A DNA stretch of 22,103 bases from an uncultured Anaerolineaceae bacterium (GCA_937967805.1 CALBTC010000462.1:1-22103); one strand, 5' to 3'. Shown: positions 1-8,759, numbered from the stretch's first letter. Numbers and translations are program-made. Notes: generated by a model not told the origin, from the sequence alone.

Positions 1-2
1 CC

Positions 3-13
3 TGTGCTATACT
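3..13 (+). promoter_or_regulatory. Possible extended -10 element
   Basis: TGTGCTATACT contains a TGn motif directly followed by TATACT, the form of an extended -10 box. It lies about 185 bases before the response regulator gene and at the very edge of the window, so any -35 box cannot be judged. The rest of the leader to base 192 shows no gene I can support. Confidence 0.2.
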
Positions 14-198
14 GCGCCATAGGGTCATAAGACAAAATGAAATATTGATCGTTACACTAAGAAATAAGTCGTACCAGTCTCTCTCGGTTTGTCAGATGTT
101 AATTCAGTAAAAGAGGATATGTTGAGGGCAACGACGAGGCCTGATCCAGTAGAAAATGCCGCTTTAGACAGGTACCGTCAAACCGTAGAGGAATGAAC

Positions 199-597
199 AT
201 GGCAACCACTGCACAAAAAACTATTTTAGTCATAGAGGATGACCCGATCATTCGCGGCCTGTTAGAACTGAACCTGGGTGATGAAGGGTACACGGTCATT
301 AGCAGTGAGGATGGGCAGGAAGGCGTGCAGCTTGCCGTCGAAAAATTGCCCGACCTTATCTTAATGGATATGCGTCTGCCCGGCATCACCGGCTGGGAAG
401 CGACCCGTCACCTGAAAGCGGCACTAGAAACCTGCCATATTCCCATCATTGCCCTCACAGCCCAATCCACCGCCAAAGATTTGCGCCGCTGCTTCGATGC
501 GGGCTGCGATGCCTTTATGACCAAACCGATTCAGTTTGCTCAGCTTTTCACCAAAATCGAAATGCTGCTAAACCGCTCGGTGAACATTGTAGAATAG
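199..597 (+). CDS. Stand-alone response regulator (CheY-like receiver)
   Basis: This is a 132-residue single receiver domain with no output domain. The acidic pair is Asp14-Asp15, the phospho-acceptor is Asp57 (in LILMDMRLP), the switch Thr is Thr87 and the conserved Lys is Lys109 (in FMTKP). All key residues are present, so it should be phosphorylated by a histidine kinase and act through protein contact rather than DNA binding. I chose the ATG at 199 because GAGGA ends at 192, a normal ribosome-binding distance. An in-frame ATG at 193 lies directly against that GAGGA and overlaps the stop of a 25-codon upstream frame (119-196), so coupled initiation there is possible. The hybrid kinase follows 73 bases downstream on the same strand, so the two are probably co-transcribed partners. 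Its specific pathway is unknown. Confidence 0.93.
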   Translation: MATTAQKTILVIEDDPIIRGLLELNLGDEGYTVISSEDGQEGVQLAVEKLPDLILMDMRLPGITGWEATRHLKAALETCHIPIIALTAQSTAKDLRRCFDAGCDAFMTKPIQFAQLFTKIEMLLNRSVNIVE

Positions 598-654
598 AAA
601 CCCCAAGGGTTTGCTCAGTATAACCTTATCAAGTGTGAAAAACCCATGGGGTTT
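598..654. repeat. Twin near-palindromes, 42 bases apart
   Basis: AAACCCCAAGGGTTT (598-612) and AAACCCATGGGGTTT (640-654) are each near-perfect inverted repeats and closely match each other. They start one base after the response-regulator stop and end 16 bases before the kinase start. They could fold as hairpins in the RNA (attenuation or processing between the two genes) or be a pair of operator half-sites. Their function is not established. Confidence 0.55.
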
Positions 655-670
655 GTTAGACGAAGAACGG

Positions 671-2284
671 ATGAAAGAAAACACCGCCCAAATATTGGTA
701 GTTGATGATAACAAGATCAATCGTGATCTGCTGGTCCATCGCCTGGCGCGCGTGGGACATGAGGTTATTGAGGCTGAAAACGGCCGTGACGCCCTGGAAA
801 AACTGGCCACCCACTGCATCGACATCATTTTGTTAGACATCATGATGCCTGAGCTTAACGGCTTTGATTTGCTGCCCATGCTAAAAGCCGAACCCCAAAC
901 ACAAAACATTCCGGTCATTGTTATTTCCTCAACCGACGATATTGACAGCATTGTTAAAAGCATTGAGCTGGGCGCTGAGGATTATTTGCCCAAACCGTTT
1001 AACTTGCCTTTGCTCAATGCGCGCATCAACGCCAGCCTGGCGCGCAAGCGGCTCTATGACAAAGAGCAAACTCGACTGCAAGAGATTGCCACCCTGCAAA
1101 AAATTGACGCTGAGCTAAACGCGACGCTGGATATGAAGCGGGTGATGGAAATCACCCTCAGTTGGGCGCTGCGGCAGGTGGGCGGCGAGGCTGGGCTCAT
1201 GGGCACGCTGGCCGAGGACCGGCTGCAGGTGGTCACGTCACAAGGCTACACCTACGAAATTTATGAGGATTCCCCGTTTGTGCTGCTGGATCAACTGCCG
1301 GCGGCGCAGCAAGCGCTTAACGCTGCCGAGCTCGCTTACGAAGCGCAGACGGCGCGGGCCGGTTTGCTGGCCCGCACCCAAAGCCAGATTGTGCTGCCAA
1401 TTTATCGGGATACGGCCGTGCTCGCCTTGCTCATGCTGGAAAGCACCCAGCCCAATCAGTGGGGACCCGATCATCTGGCCTTTTTGCAGCGATTGGGCAA
1501 CCATGCGGCCATCGCCTTGGCTAATGCACAGCTGGTAGAAGCAATGAAAACAGCCAACCAGGCCAAAAGCGAATTTGTCTCCTTTGTTTCTCACGAGCTC
1601 AAAATCCCCATGACCTCCATCAAAGGGTATGCCGATTTGCTGCTTTCCGGCAACTTTGGCCCGATCAATGAGGCGCAAACCACCTTCCTGGACACGATTC
1701 GCAACAACATCAACCGCATGAGCCGGCTGGTAACGGATTTGACCGATGTGTCCCGGCTGGAATCAGGCCAGCTTCACCTGGAAACGCAGCCAATTCAACT
1801 GGCCGACGGCCTTGCTGAAGTCGCGTCCTCCACGAGGGGCCAGACTGAAGCGAAGCAGCAAACCCTGGTGCTGACGGTGCCGGATGATTTGCCAGACGTC
1901 TGGGCCGACCGCACCCGCCTGGCCCAAATCCTGACCAATTTGGTGAGCAATGCTTACAAATATACGCCGGAAAACGGCCGTATCACCATCCGTGCTGAAG
2001 AGATGAACAGTGTCAATGAAGATGCCGAAGTCCAACCCATGATCCACATCTCCGTGGCCGACACTGGCCTGGGCATCAAAGAGGAAGAGCAAAAAGCGAT
2101 CTTCAGCAAGTTCTTCCGCGGCAGCGACGACGAAGCGCTCCAGTCACCAGGCACAGGGTTGGGGCTCAACATCACCAAGAATTTAGTGGAACTGCACGAC
2201 GGCCGTATCTGGTTCGAAAGCAAATACCGCGAAGGTACCACCTTTCACTTCATCATCCCTGTAGCCAATGGGCACAATGGTTAA
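671..2284 (+). CDS. Hybrid sensor: receiver-GAF-histidine kinase
   Basis: This is a 537-residue soluble protein. An N-terminal receiver (about 6-120) has Asp12-Asp13, phospho-acceptor Asp56 in LLDIMMP and a KPF motif. A GAF-like region spans about 143-288. The kinase core has His308 in a variant H-box SHELKIPMT (SHELRTPLT is more usual), an N-box LTNLVSNAYKYTPENG, a G1 box VADTGLGI, an F box FSKFFRG and a G2 box GTGLGLNI. No membrane segment or signal peptide is present, so it should sense an internal cue or be driven by the upstream single-domain regulator in a phosphorelay. An upstream in-frame TTG at 611 would add 20 residues but falls inside the palindrome; the ATG at 671, four codons before the first strand of the receiver, is preferred. 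No clear ribosome-binding site is visible. The ligand of the GAF domain is unknown. Confidence 0.93.
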   Translation: MKENTAQILVVDDNKINRDLLVHRLARVGHEVIEAENGRDALEKLATHCIDIILLDIMMPELNGFDLLPMLKAEPQTQNIPVIVISSTDDIDSIVKSIELGAEDYLPKPFNLPLLNARINASLARKRLYDKEQTRLQEIATLQKIDAELNATLDMKRVMEITLSWALRQVGGEAGLMGTLAEDRLQVVTSQGYTYEIYEDSPFVLLDQLPAAQQALNAAELAYEAQTARAGLLARTQSQIVLPIYRDTAVLALLMLESTQPNQWGPDHLAFLQRLGNHAAIALANAQLVEAMKTANQAKSEFVSFVSHELKIPMTSIKGYADLLLSGNFGPINEAQTTFLDTIRNNINRMSRLVTDLTDVSRLESGQLHLETQPIQLADGLAEVASSTRGQTEAKQQTLVLTVPDDLPDVWADRTRLAQILTNLVSNAYKYTPENGRITIRAEEMNSVNEDAEVQPMIHISVADTGLGIKEEEQKAIFSKFFRGSDDEALQSPGTGLGLNITKNLVELHDGRIWFESKYREGTTFHFIIPVANGHNG

Positions 2285-2313
2285 TGGTGAATAATTTTAC
2301 AATTTACCATTAA
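2281..2313. terminator. Hairpin at convergent junction, likely bidirectional terminator
   Basis: TTAATGGTGAAT (2281-2292) pairs with ATTTACCATTAA (2302-2313) with one G-U type mismatch, around a short A/T-rich loop. It overlaps the kinase stop codon and lies between two convergent genes. The stem is A/T rich and has no strong T-tract, so termination strength is uncertain. Confidence 0.4.
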
Positions 2314-2333
2314 CAATTAACCGTTTACCATTA
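2299..2333. repeat. Heptanucleotide tandem tract (5 units)
   Basis: Five consecutive 7-base units, ACAATTT, ACCATTA, ACAATTA, ACCGTTT and ACCATTA, fill the gap between the convergent kinase and TPR genes. The period is exactly seven and each unit begins with AC. A second tract with the same period occurs at the convergent junction 14365-14399. This resembles the short tandemly repeated heptamers (STRR) described in filamentous cyanobacteria; homology is not implied. Confidence 0.6.
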
Positions 2334-2334
2334 C

Positions 2335-5300
2335 TCACTCCGCTTCATCCAAATCTTCCAAAATGGCACCGCCAAACGGAGCCAATTCTGGCTCTTCCAT
2401 CAATAGATTTTCCAGGTCGGTGCGGGCGCGGCCGAGTTGGGCGTCGTTGCCGTCGTAGCGGGCCAACAGCGTGAGGCCAGCGGCGTACGCTTCTTCTGCC
2501 AGTTGAAATTCCCCTAGGCGCAATGCCGTCAGGCCAACTTTGAAGACCGCTTCCGTTCGATCATTGAGGGCATCTTCGCTGTTAGGCTGGATGAGTTGGG
2601 TGGCCTGCAAATAGTCGGCCAGCGCGTCCTGGTAGCTGGCTTCCTGGTAACGTGTGTCGCCCCGCCGCAGATAGTGCCAGCCCAAATTGGCATCCACAAA
2701 AAAGTCGCGCCAGGTCTGGTGTTCGTCAGGGTTCAGCTCAAAGGCGCGTTCTACGTCGGCGATGATTTGAGTGTAGACACGAGCAGCGTTGTTTTCCCAG
2801 CCGGGCTGGGCGGCGAACATATTGTGTACAAAGCGGAAACCGTATTCGGCCCGGTAGCGCCAATACAGGTCGGGGTGTTCCAGGTCGGAAACGGCCGTTC
2901 CTACCCCACCAAACAACGGCCAATAAATGTCCTGTAAGGCCACATCAGGATAACTCAACTGGTATGCTGCCAGATTGGCCCCCGCGGCGCGCACCACCAC
3001 AATATCTTCCGCCATTACTGCCAGTTCTAGACCCAGATTGCTCAACAGTGTCGCCCGCTGCCACTGCCTGTCCAGTAGCGCCACCTGGGCCAGGGCAAAC
3101 GCTGTTTCCGCATCTTCGATGTCTGCCGGATTAATTGTCAGATCCAGATCTGTGCTGCGCAGCAAGGCCAGCAGAGGCAAAATGTCTACGTCTGCTCGAT
3201 TGGCAAACTGGATCAGAGCGGCCTGGGCCAGCAATACGGCCACATTATCATTAGCCGCTTCAGCCCGCTGGAGTCCTTCTGCGTACCACGCTTCTGCCTG
3301 ATCAAAATTCCTCAGGGCCACGTTGGCCAATCCGGCTTTGAAAAAAGCGCCCACCGCTTCCGGAGTGTGGGTAACCACCAGCTCGTAGTAGTCCAGCGCC
3401 ACGTCATATTCGCCATTGGCAAAGCGATTATCACCTTTGGTCAGCGTGCCGTCTACAGCGTGGGGATAGATGATTTCTCGCCAGCGATTAGGCTGGTAAT
3501 CGGCAAAATCGACAGAGTTAATCGCCAGGGCCATGTCGGTGTCGTCCAGGGCATCAAACAGCCAGACACGGGCGGAGGGGCCGGTGTCCCCCGGCAAATA
3601 ATACCAGACGGTATATTCCATGCGTCCACGAACGTGCCAGTAACGGGCGACATCAGGGTTGTGTGCGATGGCGTTGCTGTAGCTGTCGATCGTCTCTTCG
3701 AGCACCGCAACCCGATCGTAGCCGGGGCAGTTCCGCAGCAAATATTGCACGCGCGCCAGCGATTGGTATGTCTCGGCCACGTCGGCCGGCGCGCGGCCGG
3801 GCAGGGAGAGGGCAGTGCGGAAGTTTTCGATGGCCAGTTCCAGCTCGGCTGCCGAGGCCAGTTCTTGTTCTTCGCTTAAGTCAGGATTGGTGCAGCGATC
3901 CTCCTGGCCACCTTGCTCATCCAGCACCCCCAGCCGCCAATGCCCGGTGCCCAGCAAGATGTAAGAGGTGGGTTCTTGGGGAGCAAGTTCGGCCGTTTTC
4001 TCCCACGCTTCCAATGCTTTGTCATACTCCTCCAGGGCATAGTAGCTGAAGCCCAGCCCCAGGTACGCTTCATCGGAGCGGTCGTTGAGGGAAACGGCCG
4101 TATCAAAATGGTCTACCGCTTCCTTAAACTGATTTTGTCCGAAGGCCAACCAGCCCAGGCCGGTCCACGCCTGCACCTGGCTTTGCCGATTCAATGCCCC
4201 CTCGCCGCTAATCTCCAAAGCAGCCCGGTAATTTGTTTCGGCGGCCTCTGCATTCCCCCAAATGTGGTAAGTGACGCCGCGCCACAGGTGATAGTAAGCG
4301 TTGTAGGGCTGGGCGTAGATGAGCCGCCCTTGCTCCTTGAGGATGGTTTGGTAATCCGGCGTATCTTCATCGGCCTGGGTGAAAGCACCCAGCCGGGCTA
4401 TGTTGCTGCTGGCCAGGAGCTCAGTAGTGTTGGTAAAGGAAAGTAGTTGATCATAGTCGTTTAGCGCGGCGTCAAAATCGCCGAGCTGCATGTAGATGGC
4501 AGCCCGGTTAGACAACGCCTGGAACCAAACGGATTGCGTACGGCGCAAGACGGGGGCCAATAGCCGAACGGCCGCGCGCGTGTCCACCACGCCTAAAATT
4601 TTGCGTTGGGCCGTTGCAATCGCCTCATCGTAGGCATCCAGCGCATCTTCGGCCAGGTCATTAGCCGCCTCTTGTTCCTGTGCCAGCAGGGAGCGGTCAC
4701 GCAGACTGTTGCCCACAATGAGAAAGTGGTAACTGTACACCTCCCGCAGCAGATGGCTGCCCATGACAAACAGAGTAAACAAGGCAACGAACAGCGCCGT
4801 TAACCGCAGCCAGGCGGGATACGGCCGTGGTTTCTCGGGCCAGATGCGCGTCTGCCAGAGGGCGCGAGTGGCTCCACCAATCATCAGCAAAATGCCCAGC
4901 GAGGGATAAATATCGGGCATGGTAAACCAGGGGAAGAAGAGGGAGCCGAGCCGCAGCAGCAGCAAAATTAGACCCGCCAGCCCAATCCACACGGCCAAGC
5001 GGCTGCCGGGGAACATGTGGTGGCGAATTTGCAACGGCCGTAACACAAAGGCCCACAGCGGCGGCACAAACAGCCCCAAATAAAGGTACGGGTACAAATC
5101 TGCCAGGCTGTACCTCGTACCGGGGAAATCGGTGTTAAGCAGCATGGGGAACCGGCTGCCCAGCAGCGCCAGTACGAGCAGCACGGCGACCGTGCCGATG
5201 TACCAGGCCCCCATGCGGCCGTAAACCAGACGATAGCTCCAATCTGCCTGGGGCAGTGCAGTGGGCAGATAGCCGGCAATGCGCTGACGCACCGTTTCGT

Positions 5301-7581
5301 AACGGGTGGTATTGCCCGGCACGATGAGCTGCTTCCGGTCGCTGTTCAGAGCAAAATTGGAATCATCCGCCAGCGGTTCACGAATGAGCTTCAGGTCGGC
5401 AATCACCATTTTGGTAACGTTTTGCCAGGCGATGTGCTCATCGTTGACCCGCAGCCTTTGGCCGTTCAGACGCACGCGTCCCCGCCCGGCTTGCTGCAAC
5501 GTGCGCAGCGGCGTAAAGACCAGGGCAGCAATGCCCACAACGGTTGAAAGCAGCACATACACCACCAACATGCCTATTCCAACTTGCAGCGCCACGCCGG
5601 TATCGGCCGAAGGGATGGCGTTGACGGTCAGCCCGGCATCGGCAATGGCGGGGCGAAAGCGGAAGGGTGCGGCCGTATTGCTCACGGCAGGCGCTTCCGT
5701 CTCAATTTCAACCTCGGCTTCTGGATTGGCCGGGGTGTCTTCGAGCTCCTGGAAGATGAGCGACGGCCACAGCACAAATTCGCGCCCTTTGAAGGTGATG
5801 GCCGGTGAAACCAGGCTGCCAGTATCCAGTTGGATAGTGTAAAGGGGGAGTAAAAAAATCACAATGGAGAGGAAGATGAAAACGGCGTGGCGGAACAGCA
5901 CGGTGGCCGGGTGGCGGTAGCGGATGGGATAGGTGTAGTCAGAAACGGCCGCCGCCACCCGGCGGGCTGCTTCCTGCTGATTTTCATCCATCTGCTCATC
6001 GTGGGTAATGGCGTGCAGCCGGTCGGCAATCTCAGTAACCCAAATCTCATCGTTTTGCTGCTGGTATAGGCTAAGGGCTCGTTCAAACTGGAGGATGGCC
6101 GCCTGGACCTCGTTGCTATTGGTGGCGGCCAGGCCCAGGTGGGCTTCGGCCAGCAGCACGCGCGCGCGGGCCTCCAGGGCGTCATCTTCATATTGGCGGA
6201 TTTCCGGCAGCGCCTCATCGGCGTAGTGGCGGGCGGCTTCCGGTTCGCCCTGGCCCAGCAGCGCCTCAGCCAGACCCAGATTAACGGAGAGCCGGCGGTA
6301 GCCGCCCAGCGGCGCATCTTCTTCAGCCAGCAGCCGCCGGAAGAGCGTTTCGGCCTGCTGGTTATCGTTCAGGCTCAGGTAGAGGTAGGCCAGCTTTTCA
6401 TCGGCGGCGACGGCTTCGGTCGGCTCGCCAAACTGTTCCAGCAGCCAGTCGGCCTGTTTGTACTGGTGCGCGCCGCTGACAAACAGCCGGGCGACGATCC
6501 AATCCAGATCAAGCAGTATCGGCCAAAAACGCGGATGCCAGACGCGCCGCCCCAGGTAAACGCTCATGTAAACCAGCAGCGGCAGCGAAAGCAAAAAGAC
6601 GGCAAAGTCGCGCAGTTGGTGCAGCCAATTTGGTGGGTCCGGCAGGGCAGGTGGATTGTGTTCGCGGGTGGCTTCGGCCAGGCCGACGTAGGCATCGCCC
6701 AAGGCCAGCTTCGTATAGGCTCGTTCAATCTGAATGCGTTTTTGGTCAGTGACGCCGCTGATGACTTCTGGTTGGGAAACGGCCGTTGCCTCCCCGATCA
6801 TCAACCGCTGCTCTTCCGCCTCAAATAGGGTCAACGTCTCTTCATACGCCTCAATTGCCTCCACAAACTGCCCCATTTGCGCCAATGATTCGCCGTGGGC
6901 GCGAATGACGTAGGGTCGCAGCAGCGGCGACAGGCTGGGTTTGTTGCGCAATGTTTCCAGCGTAGCCAGGCTGCTGGACCACAGGCCGCGCAGTTGATTG
7001 ACCCTGGCCCACATATGGCGCAGCAAATCATCCAGCAGTTCCAAATCCTGCGCGAGCACCGCCAGGTAAAAACGGGCGTCGTTGACGGTGTCCAGCAGCC
7101 GTTCAATTTCGGTGATTTGCCGCTCTTTGTGGTAAAGGCGGAAGCTGTCGATGAGATAGTTGATGCCGGCGGTCTGATCGACAAAAAGCAGGTGGTACAG
7201 AATGAGGCGGCGCTGCTGCTGCGGGTTGGGATCAGGCGTATTTTCCCAATAATCCAGGGCGCGCCGGTGGGCGGTGAGGTAGGCGTCGCGGTCGCGGGCA
7301 ATCCAGCGGCGCTGCAAAAAGACGCGCTCGTCGGGGCGGATGGCGTAAGTGGCCGGTTCGTTTTCTGTGGTGGAGAGGGTGCGCACGAAGGAGTAGCGCA
7401 GCAGCCGTTCGATGAGGCCTTCGTTACGGCCGTCGTCAATCTGGCGCATGGCGGCAAACAAATCGGCCGTAAACCAGACCGGCACAGCAGCCAGCAGCAG
7501 CGCATCGGCCATCATCGGATGCACTTCATCCAGGATGCGGTTCAAGTATACGGTAGTTGTGGCGGAAACGTCGCTGCTCAT
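2335..7581 (-). CDS. Giant winged-helix/TPR membrane protein, STAND partner
   Basis: This protein has 1748 residues. Residues about 15-85 look like the winged helix that follows the NTPase in STAND proteins (hydrophobic core, then LIERLLRYSFVRTL and an R..F..RRW end). Helical TPR-like repeats follow (about 85-320 and 375-535, for example LGLAEALLGQGEPEAARHYA). Hydrophobic segments lie near 325-345, 564-582, 667-688, 788-806, 831-849, 865-888, 890-910 and 928-948. A segment at about 690-775 (around HIAWQNVTKMVIADL) resembles a bacterial PH-like domain. Residues about 1000-1740 are clear TPRs, such as DEAYLGLGFSYYALEEYDKA. It lacks its own P-loop. The ATPase gene ends 77 bases upstream on the same strand, and the two probably form one machine. 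The start at 7581 has no Shine-Dalgarno sequence and sits at the edge of a repeat, so the exact N-terminus is uncertain. The ligand, output and membrane topology are unknown. Confidence 0.85.
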   Translation of the reverse strand: MSSDVSATTTVYLNRILDEVHPMMADALLLAAVPVWFTADLFAAMRQIDDGRNEGLIERLLRYSFVRTLSTTENEPATYAIRPDERVFLQRRWIARDRDAYLTAHRRALDYWENTPDPNPQQQRRLILYHLLFVDQTAGINYLIDSFRLYHKERQITEIERLLDTVNDARFYLAVLAQDLELLDDLLRHMWARVNQLRGLWSSSLATLETLRNKPSLSPLLRPYVIRAHGESLAQMGQFVEAIEAYEETLTLFEAEEQRLMIGEATAVSQPEVISGVTDQKRIQIERAYTKLALGDAYVGLAEATREHNPPALPDPPNWLHQLRDFAVFLLSLPLLVYMSVYLGRRVWHPRFWPILLDLDWIVARLFVSGAHQYKQADWLLEQFGEPTEAVAADEKLAYLYLSLNDNQQAETLFRRLLAEEDAPLGGYRRLSVNLGLAEALLGQGEPEAARHYADEALPEIRQYEDDALEARARVLLAEAHLGLAATNSNEVQAAILQFERALSLYQQQNDEIWVTEIADRLHAITHDEQMDENQQEAARRVAAAVSDYTYPIRYRHPATVLFRHAVFIFLSIVIFLLPLYTIQLDTGSLVSPAITFKGREFVLWPSLIFQELEDTPANPEAEVEIETEAPAVSNTAAPFRFRPAIADAGLTVNAIPSADTGVALQVGIGMLVVYVLLSTVVGIAALVFTPLRTLQQAGRGRVRLNGQRLRVNDEHIAWQNVTKMVIADLKLIREPLADDSNFALNSDRKQLIVPGNTTRYETVRQRIAGYLPTALPQADWSYRLVYGRMGAWYIGTVAVLLVLALLGSRFPMLLNTDFPGTRYSLADLYPYLYLGLFVPPLWAFVLRPLQIRHHMFPGSRLAVWIGLAGLILLLLRLGSLFFPWFTMPDIYPSLGILLMIGGATRALWQTRIWPEKPRPYPAWLRLTALFVALFTLFVMGSHLLREVYSYHFLIVGNSLRDRSLLAQEQEAANDLAEDALDAYDEAIATAQRKILGVVDTRAAVRLLAPVLRRTQSVWFQALSNRAAIYMQLGDFDAALNDYDQLLSFTNTTELLASSNIARLGAFTQADEDTPDYQTILKEQGRLIYAQPYNAYYHLWRGVTYHIWGNAEAAETNYRAALEISGEGALNRQSQVQAWTGLGWLAFGQNQFKEAVDHFDTAVSLNDRSDEAYLGLGFSYYALEEYDKALEAWEKTAELAPQEPTSYILLGTGHWRLGVLDEQGGQEDRCTNPDLSEEQELASAAELELAIENFRTALSLPGRAPADVAETYQSLARVQYLLRNCPGYDRVAVLEETIDSYSNAIAHNPDVARYWHVRGRMEYTVWYYLPGDTGPSARVWLFDALDDTDMALAINSVDFADYQPNRWREIIYPHAVDGTLTKGDNRFANGEYDVALDYYELVVTHTPEAVGAFFKAGLANVALRNFDQAEAWYAEGLQRAEAANDNVAVLLAQAALIQFANRADVDILPLLALLRSTDLDLTINPADIEDAETAFALAQVALLDRQWQRATLLSNLGLELAVMAEDIVVVRAAGANLAAYQLSYPDVALQDIYWPLFGGVGTAVSDLEHPDLYWRYRAEYGFRFVHNMFAAQPGWENNAARVYTQIIADVERAFELNPDEHQTWRDFFVDANLGWHYLRRGDTRYQEASYQDALADYLQATQLIQPNSEDALNDRTEAVFKVGLTALRLGEFQLAEEAYAAGLTLLARYDGNDAQLGRARTDLENLLMEEPELAPFGGAILEDLDEAE

Positions 7582-7587
7582 AAGATT

Positions 7588-7655
7588 TTACCGCGGAGGG
7601 CGCGGAGAACGCGGAGTTTTATTTTTCCCTCTGCGCCTCTGCGTCTCTGCGTTGG
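7588..7655. repeat. CGCGGAG/CGCAGAG dispersed repeat, copy 1
   Basis: The left arm is TTTTACCGCGGAGGGCGC and onward; the right arm at 7629-7653 reads CTCTGCGCCTCTGCGTCTC and onward. The arms are imperfect inverted copies of a CGCAGAG-rich motif. The same 25-base right arm occurs exactly at 10315-10339. It fills the gap between the ATPase and TPR genes. Repeats of this kind are widespread in environmental genomes and often produce spurious Arg/Glu-rich or LCVSA-type open frames. Confidence 0.75.
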
Positions 7656-7658
7656 TTT

Positions 7659-8759
7659 TTATAGATCGCTGAAAAAGTCGTCGTCGGCGCTGGTGGTGGC
7701 CATGGCGTGATCGGCCATCATGGCCAGGGCACCGGGTACGCCGCCGCTGGTGACGAGAATGGTGCGCCAATCGAGCCCAAGGGTTACTTTGCGGCGCTCT
7801 TCAAAATATTCGCGCACGGTGGGTTCGTCAAACGGTTCCAGGCGGGTTTGCACCAGTAAATTGCTCATATTCAATTCGCTTAAATCGGGCGTTTGCCGCC
7901 CGGTGATGATGATAACCAGTTCTTCTAGCTGGCTGTCGCGCAGCCGGGTGAGCAGTTCCTGGCGCAGCCAGCGGTCGGCATCGGGCTTGATCGCTTCGTA
8001 GGAGTCGAAGAGCAGCACCACCGGGGCGCGGTCGGCCACCAGGTTGGTGAGAGCGGCAAAAAAGGCGTCGTTGATCTGGCGCTCGACGCGGCTTTGGTCA
8101 GCGGCGCTGTCGGTGCGCAGAATGCCCATGTTGTCTTCGGTGATGGCGGCGTCGGTGGGTTGTTCGGTTACGGCCGTTCCCGGCCGATACGCATCCAAAC
8201 CATCCCACCAATCGATATGGACCCGCAGTTCGGCGCAGCGGCTGATGAGCACGGTAAGCAGTTGGCGGCGCTGGCAGTATGCCACCAGCGATCCGGCTCG
8301 GGCCGATAACGTGTCCCCGCTCAATTCTTCGTAATTAATGGTGATGTCCATGCACAGCCCGCGAATTTCTTCCAGGCTAAAGCTGTTGACGATGTTTTGG
8401 CGCAGCAGGCCGAGGCCGGAAACGGCCGCGATTGGCGCGTCGCTGTAGCTGTTGATGATCTCGTTAAGCTGGTTGAAGTAGGCGGGCTGGTTAAGCTGCT
8501 GGCGGATGAGACGTACCAACCCTAAAAAGTCGTGGTGCTCCTGCCGCGGATTGCGAAAATCGATGTAGACAGCGGGCAAATTGACGGCCGATTCCTGGCA
8601 GTGGTGCTGCATTCGCCCGGCCAGCCACGTTTTGCCCATGTCTTTGGTTGCCTGAATCAGCATCACCGCTTGCCGCGTTTCGGGCCGCAGCAGCTTTTGA
8701 AAGCCGAGGAATTTGCGTTCCTGGTTCACAAAAAGGGTAGGGTTGTAAATATTGCTCAT
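7659..8759 (-). CDS. STAND-like ATPase with embedded effector-associated domain
   Basis: This protein has 366 residues. A P-loop-like ATKDMGKT at 37-44 is a variant Walker A, with Ala in place of the first Gly. Walker B is VVLLFD at 247-252, followed by a sensor-like ITGR (Arg288), an LEPFDE motif and a GGVPGALA motif near 339-346 that matches the GxP motif of STAND NTPases. Between Walker A and B lies an insert. Its residues about 124-184 (FSLEEIRGLCMDITINYEEL, then LVAYCQRRQLL and a Leu-Arg end) strongly resemble the death-like effector-associated domains (EAD) that usually sit at the end of such proteins. The protein ends just after the GxP motif, and the expected winged helix begins the next gene. 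The ATG at 8759 has AGAAG upstream; a TTG at 8771 is less likely. It probably acts as the nucleotide switch for the TPR partner. No effector is visible nearby. Confidence 0.85.
   Translation of the reverse strand: MSNIYNPTLFVNQERKFLGFQKLLRPETRQAVMLIQATKDMGKTWLAGRMQHHCQESAVNLPAVYIDFRNPRQEHHDFLGLVRLIRQQLNQPAYFNQLNEIINSYSDAPIAAVSGLGLLRQNIVNSFSLEEIRGLCMDITINYEELSGDTLSARAGSLVAYCQRRQLLTVLISRCAELRVHIDWWDGLDAYRPGTAVTEQPTDAAITEDNMGILRTDSAADQSRVERQINDAFFAALTNLVADRAPVVLLFDSYEAIKPDADRWLRQELLTRLRDSQLEELVIIITGRQTPDLSELNMSNLLVQTRLEPFDEPTVREYFEERRKVTLGLDWRTILVTSGGVPGALAMMADHAMATTSADDDFFSDL

Noticed and set aside
99..389. Minus-strand open frame of 96 codons opposite the response regulator
   Set aside because: Low-complexity Ser/Arg-rich translation, no ribosome site, and it lies across the clearly coding receiver gene.
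611..670. TTG start 20 codons upstream of the hybrid kinase
   Set aside because: It falls inside the twin palindrome, and the receiver domain begins right after the ATG at 671.
3367..3879. Plus-strand open frame of 170 codons inside the TPR gene
   Set aside because: It is antisense to well-patterned TPR repeats, and long shadow frames are expected in such G+C-rich genes.
6139..6828. Plus-strand open frame of 229 codons, Gln-rich
   Set aside because: Antisense shadow of the N-terminal TPR region; no domain pattern is seen.
2335..8759. The ATPase and TPR genes as one gene broken by a frameshift
   Set aside because: They are separated by 77 bases with a stop codon and a repeat, and the ATPase ends cleanly after the GxP motif; an old split, possibly by repeat insertion, remains possible, but a recent frameshift does not fit.
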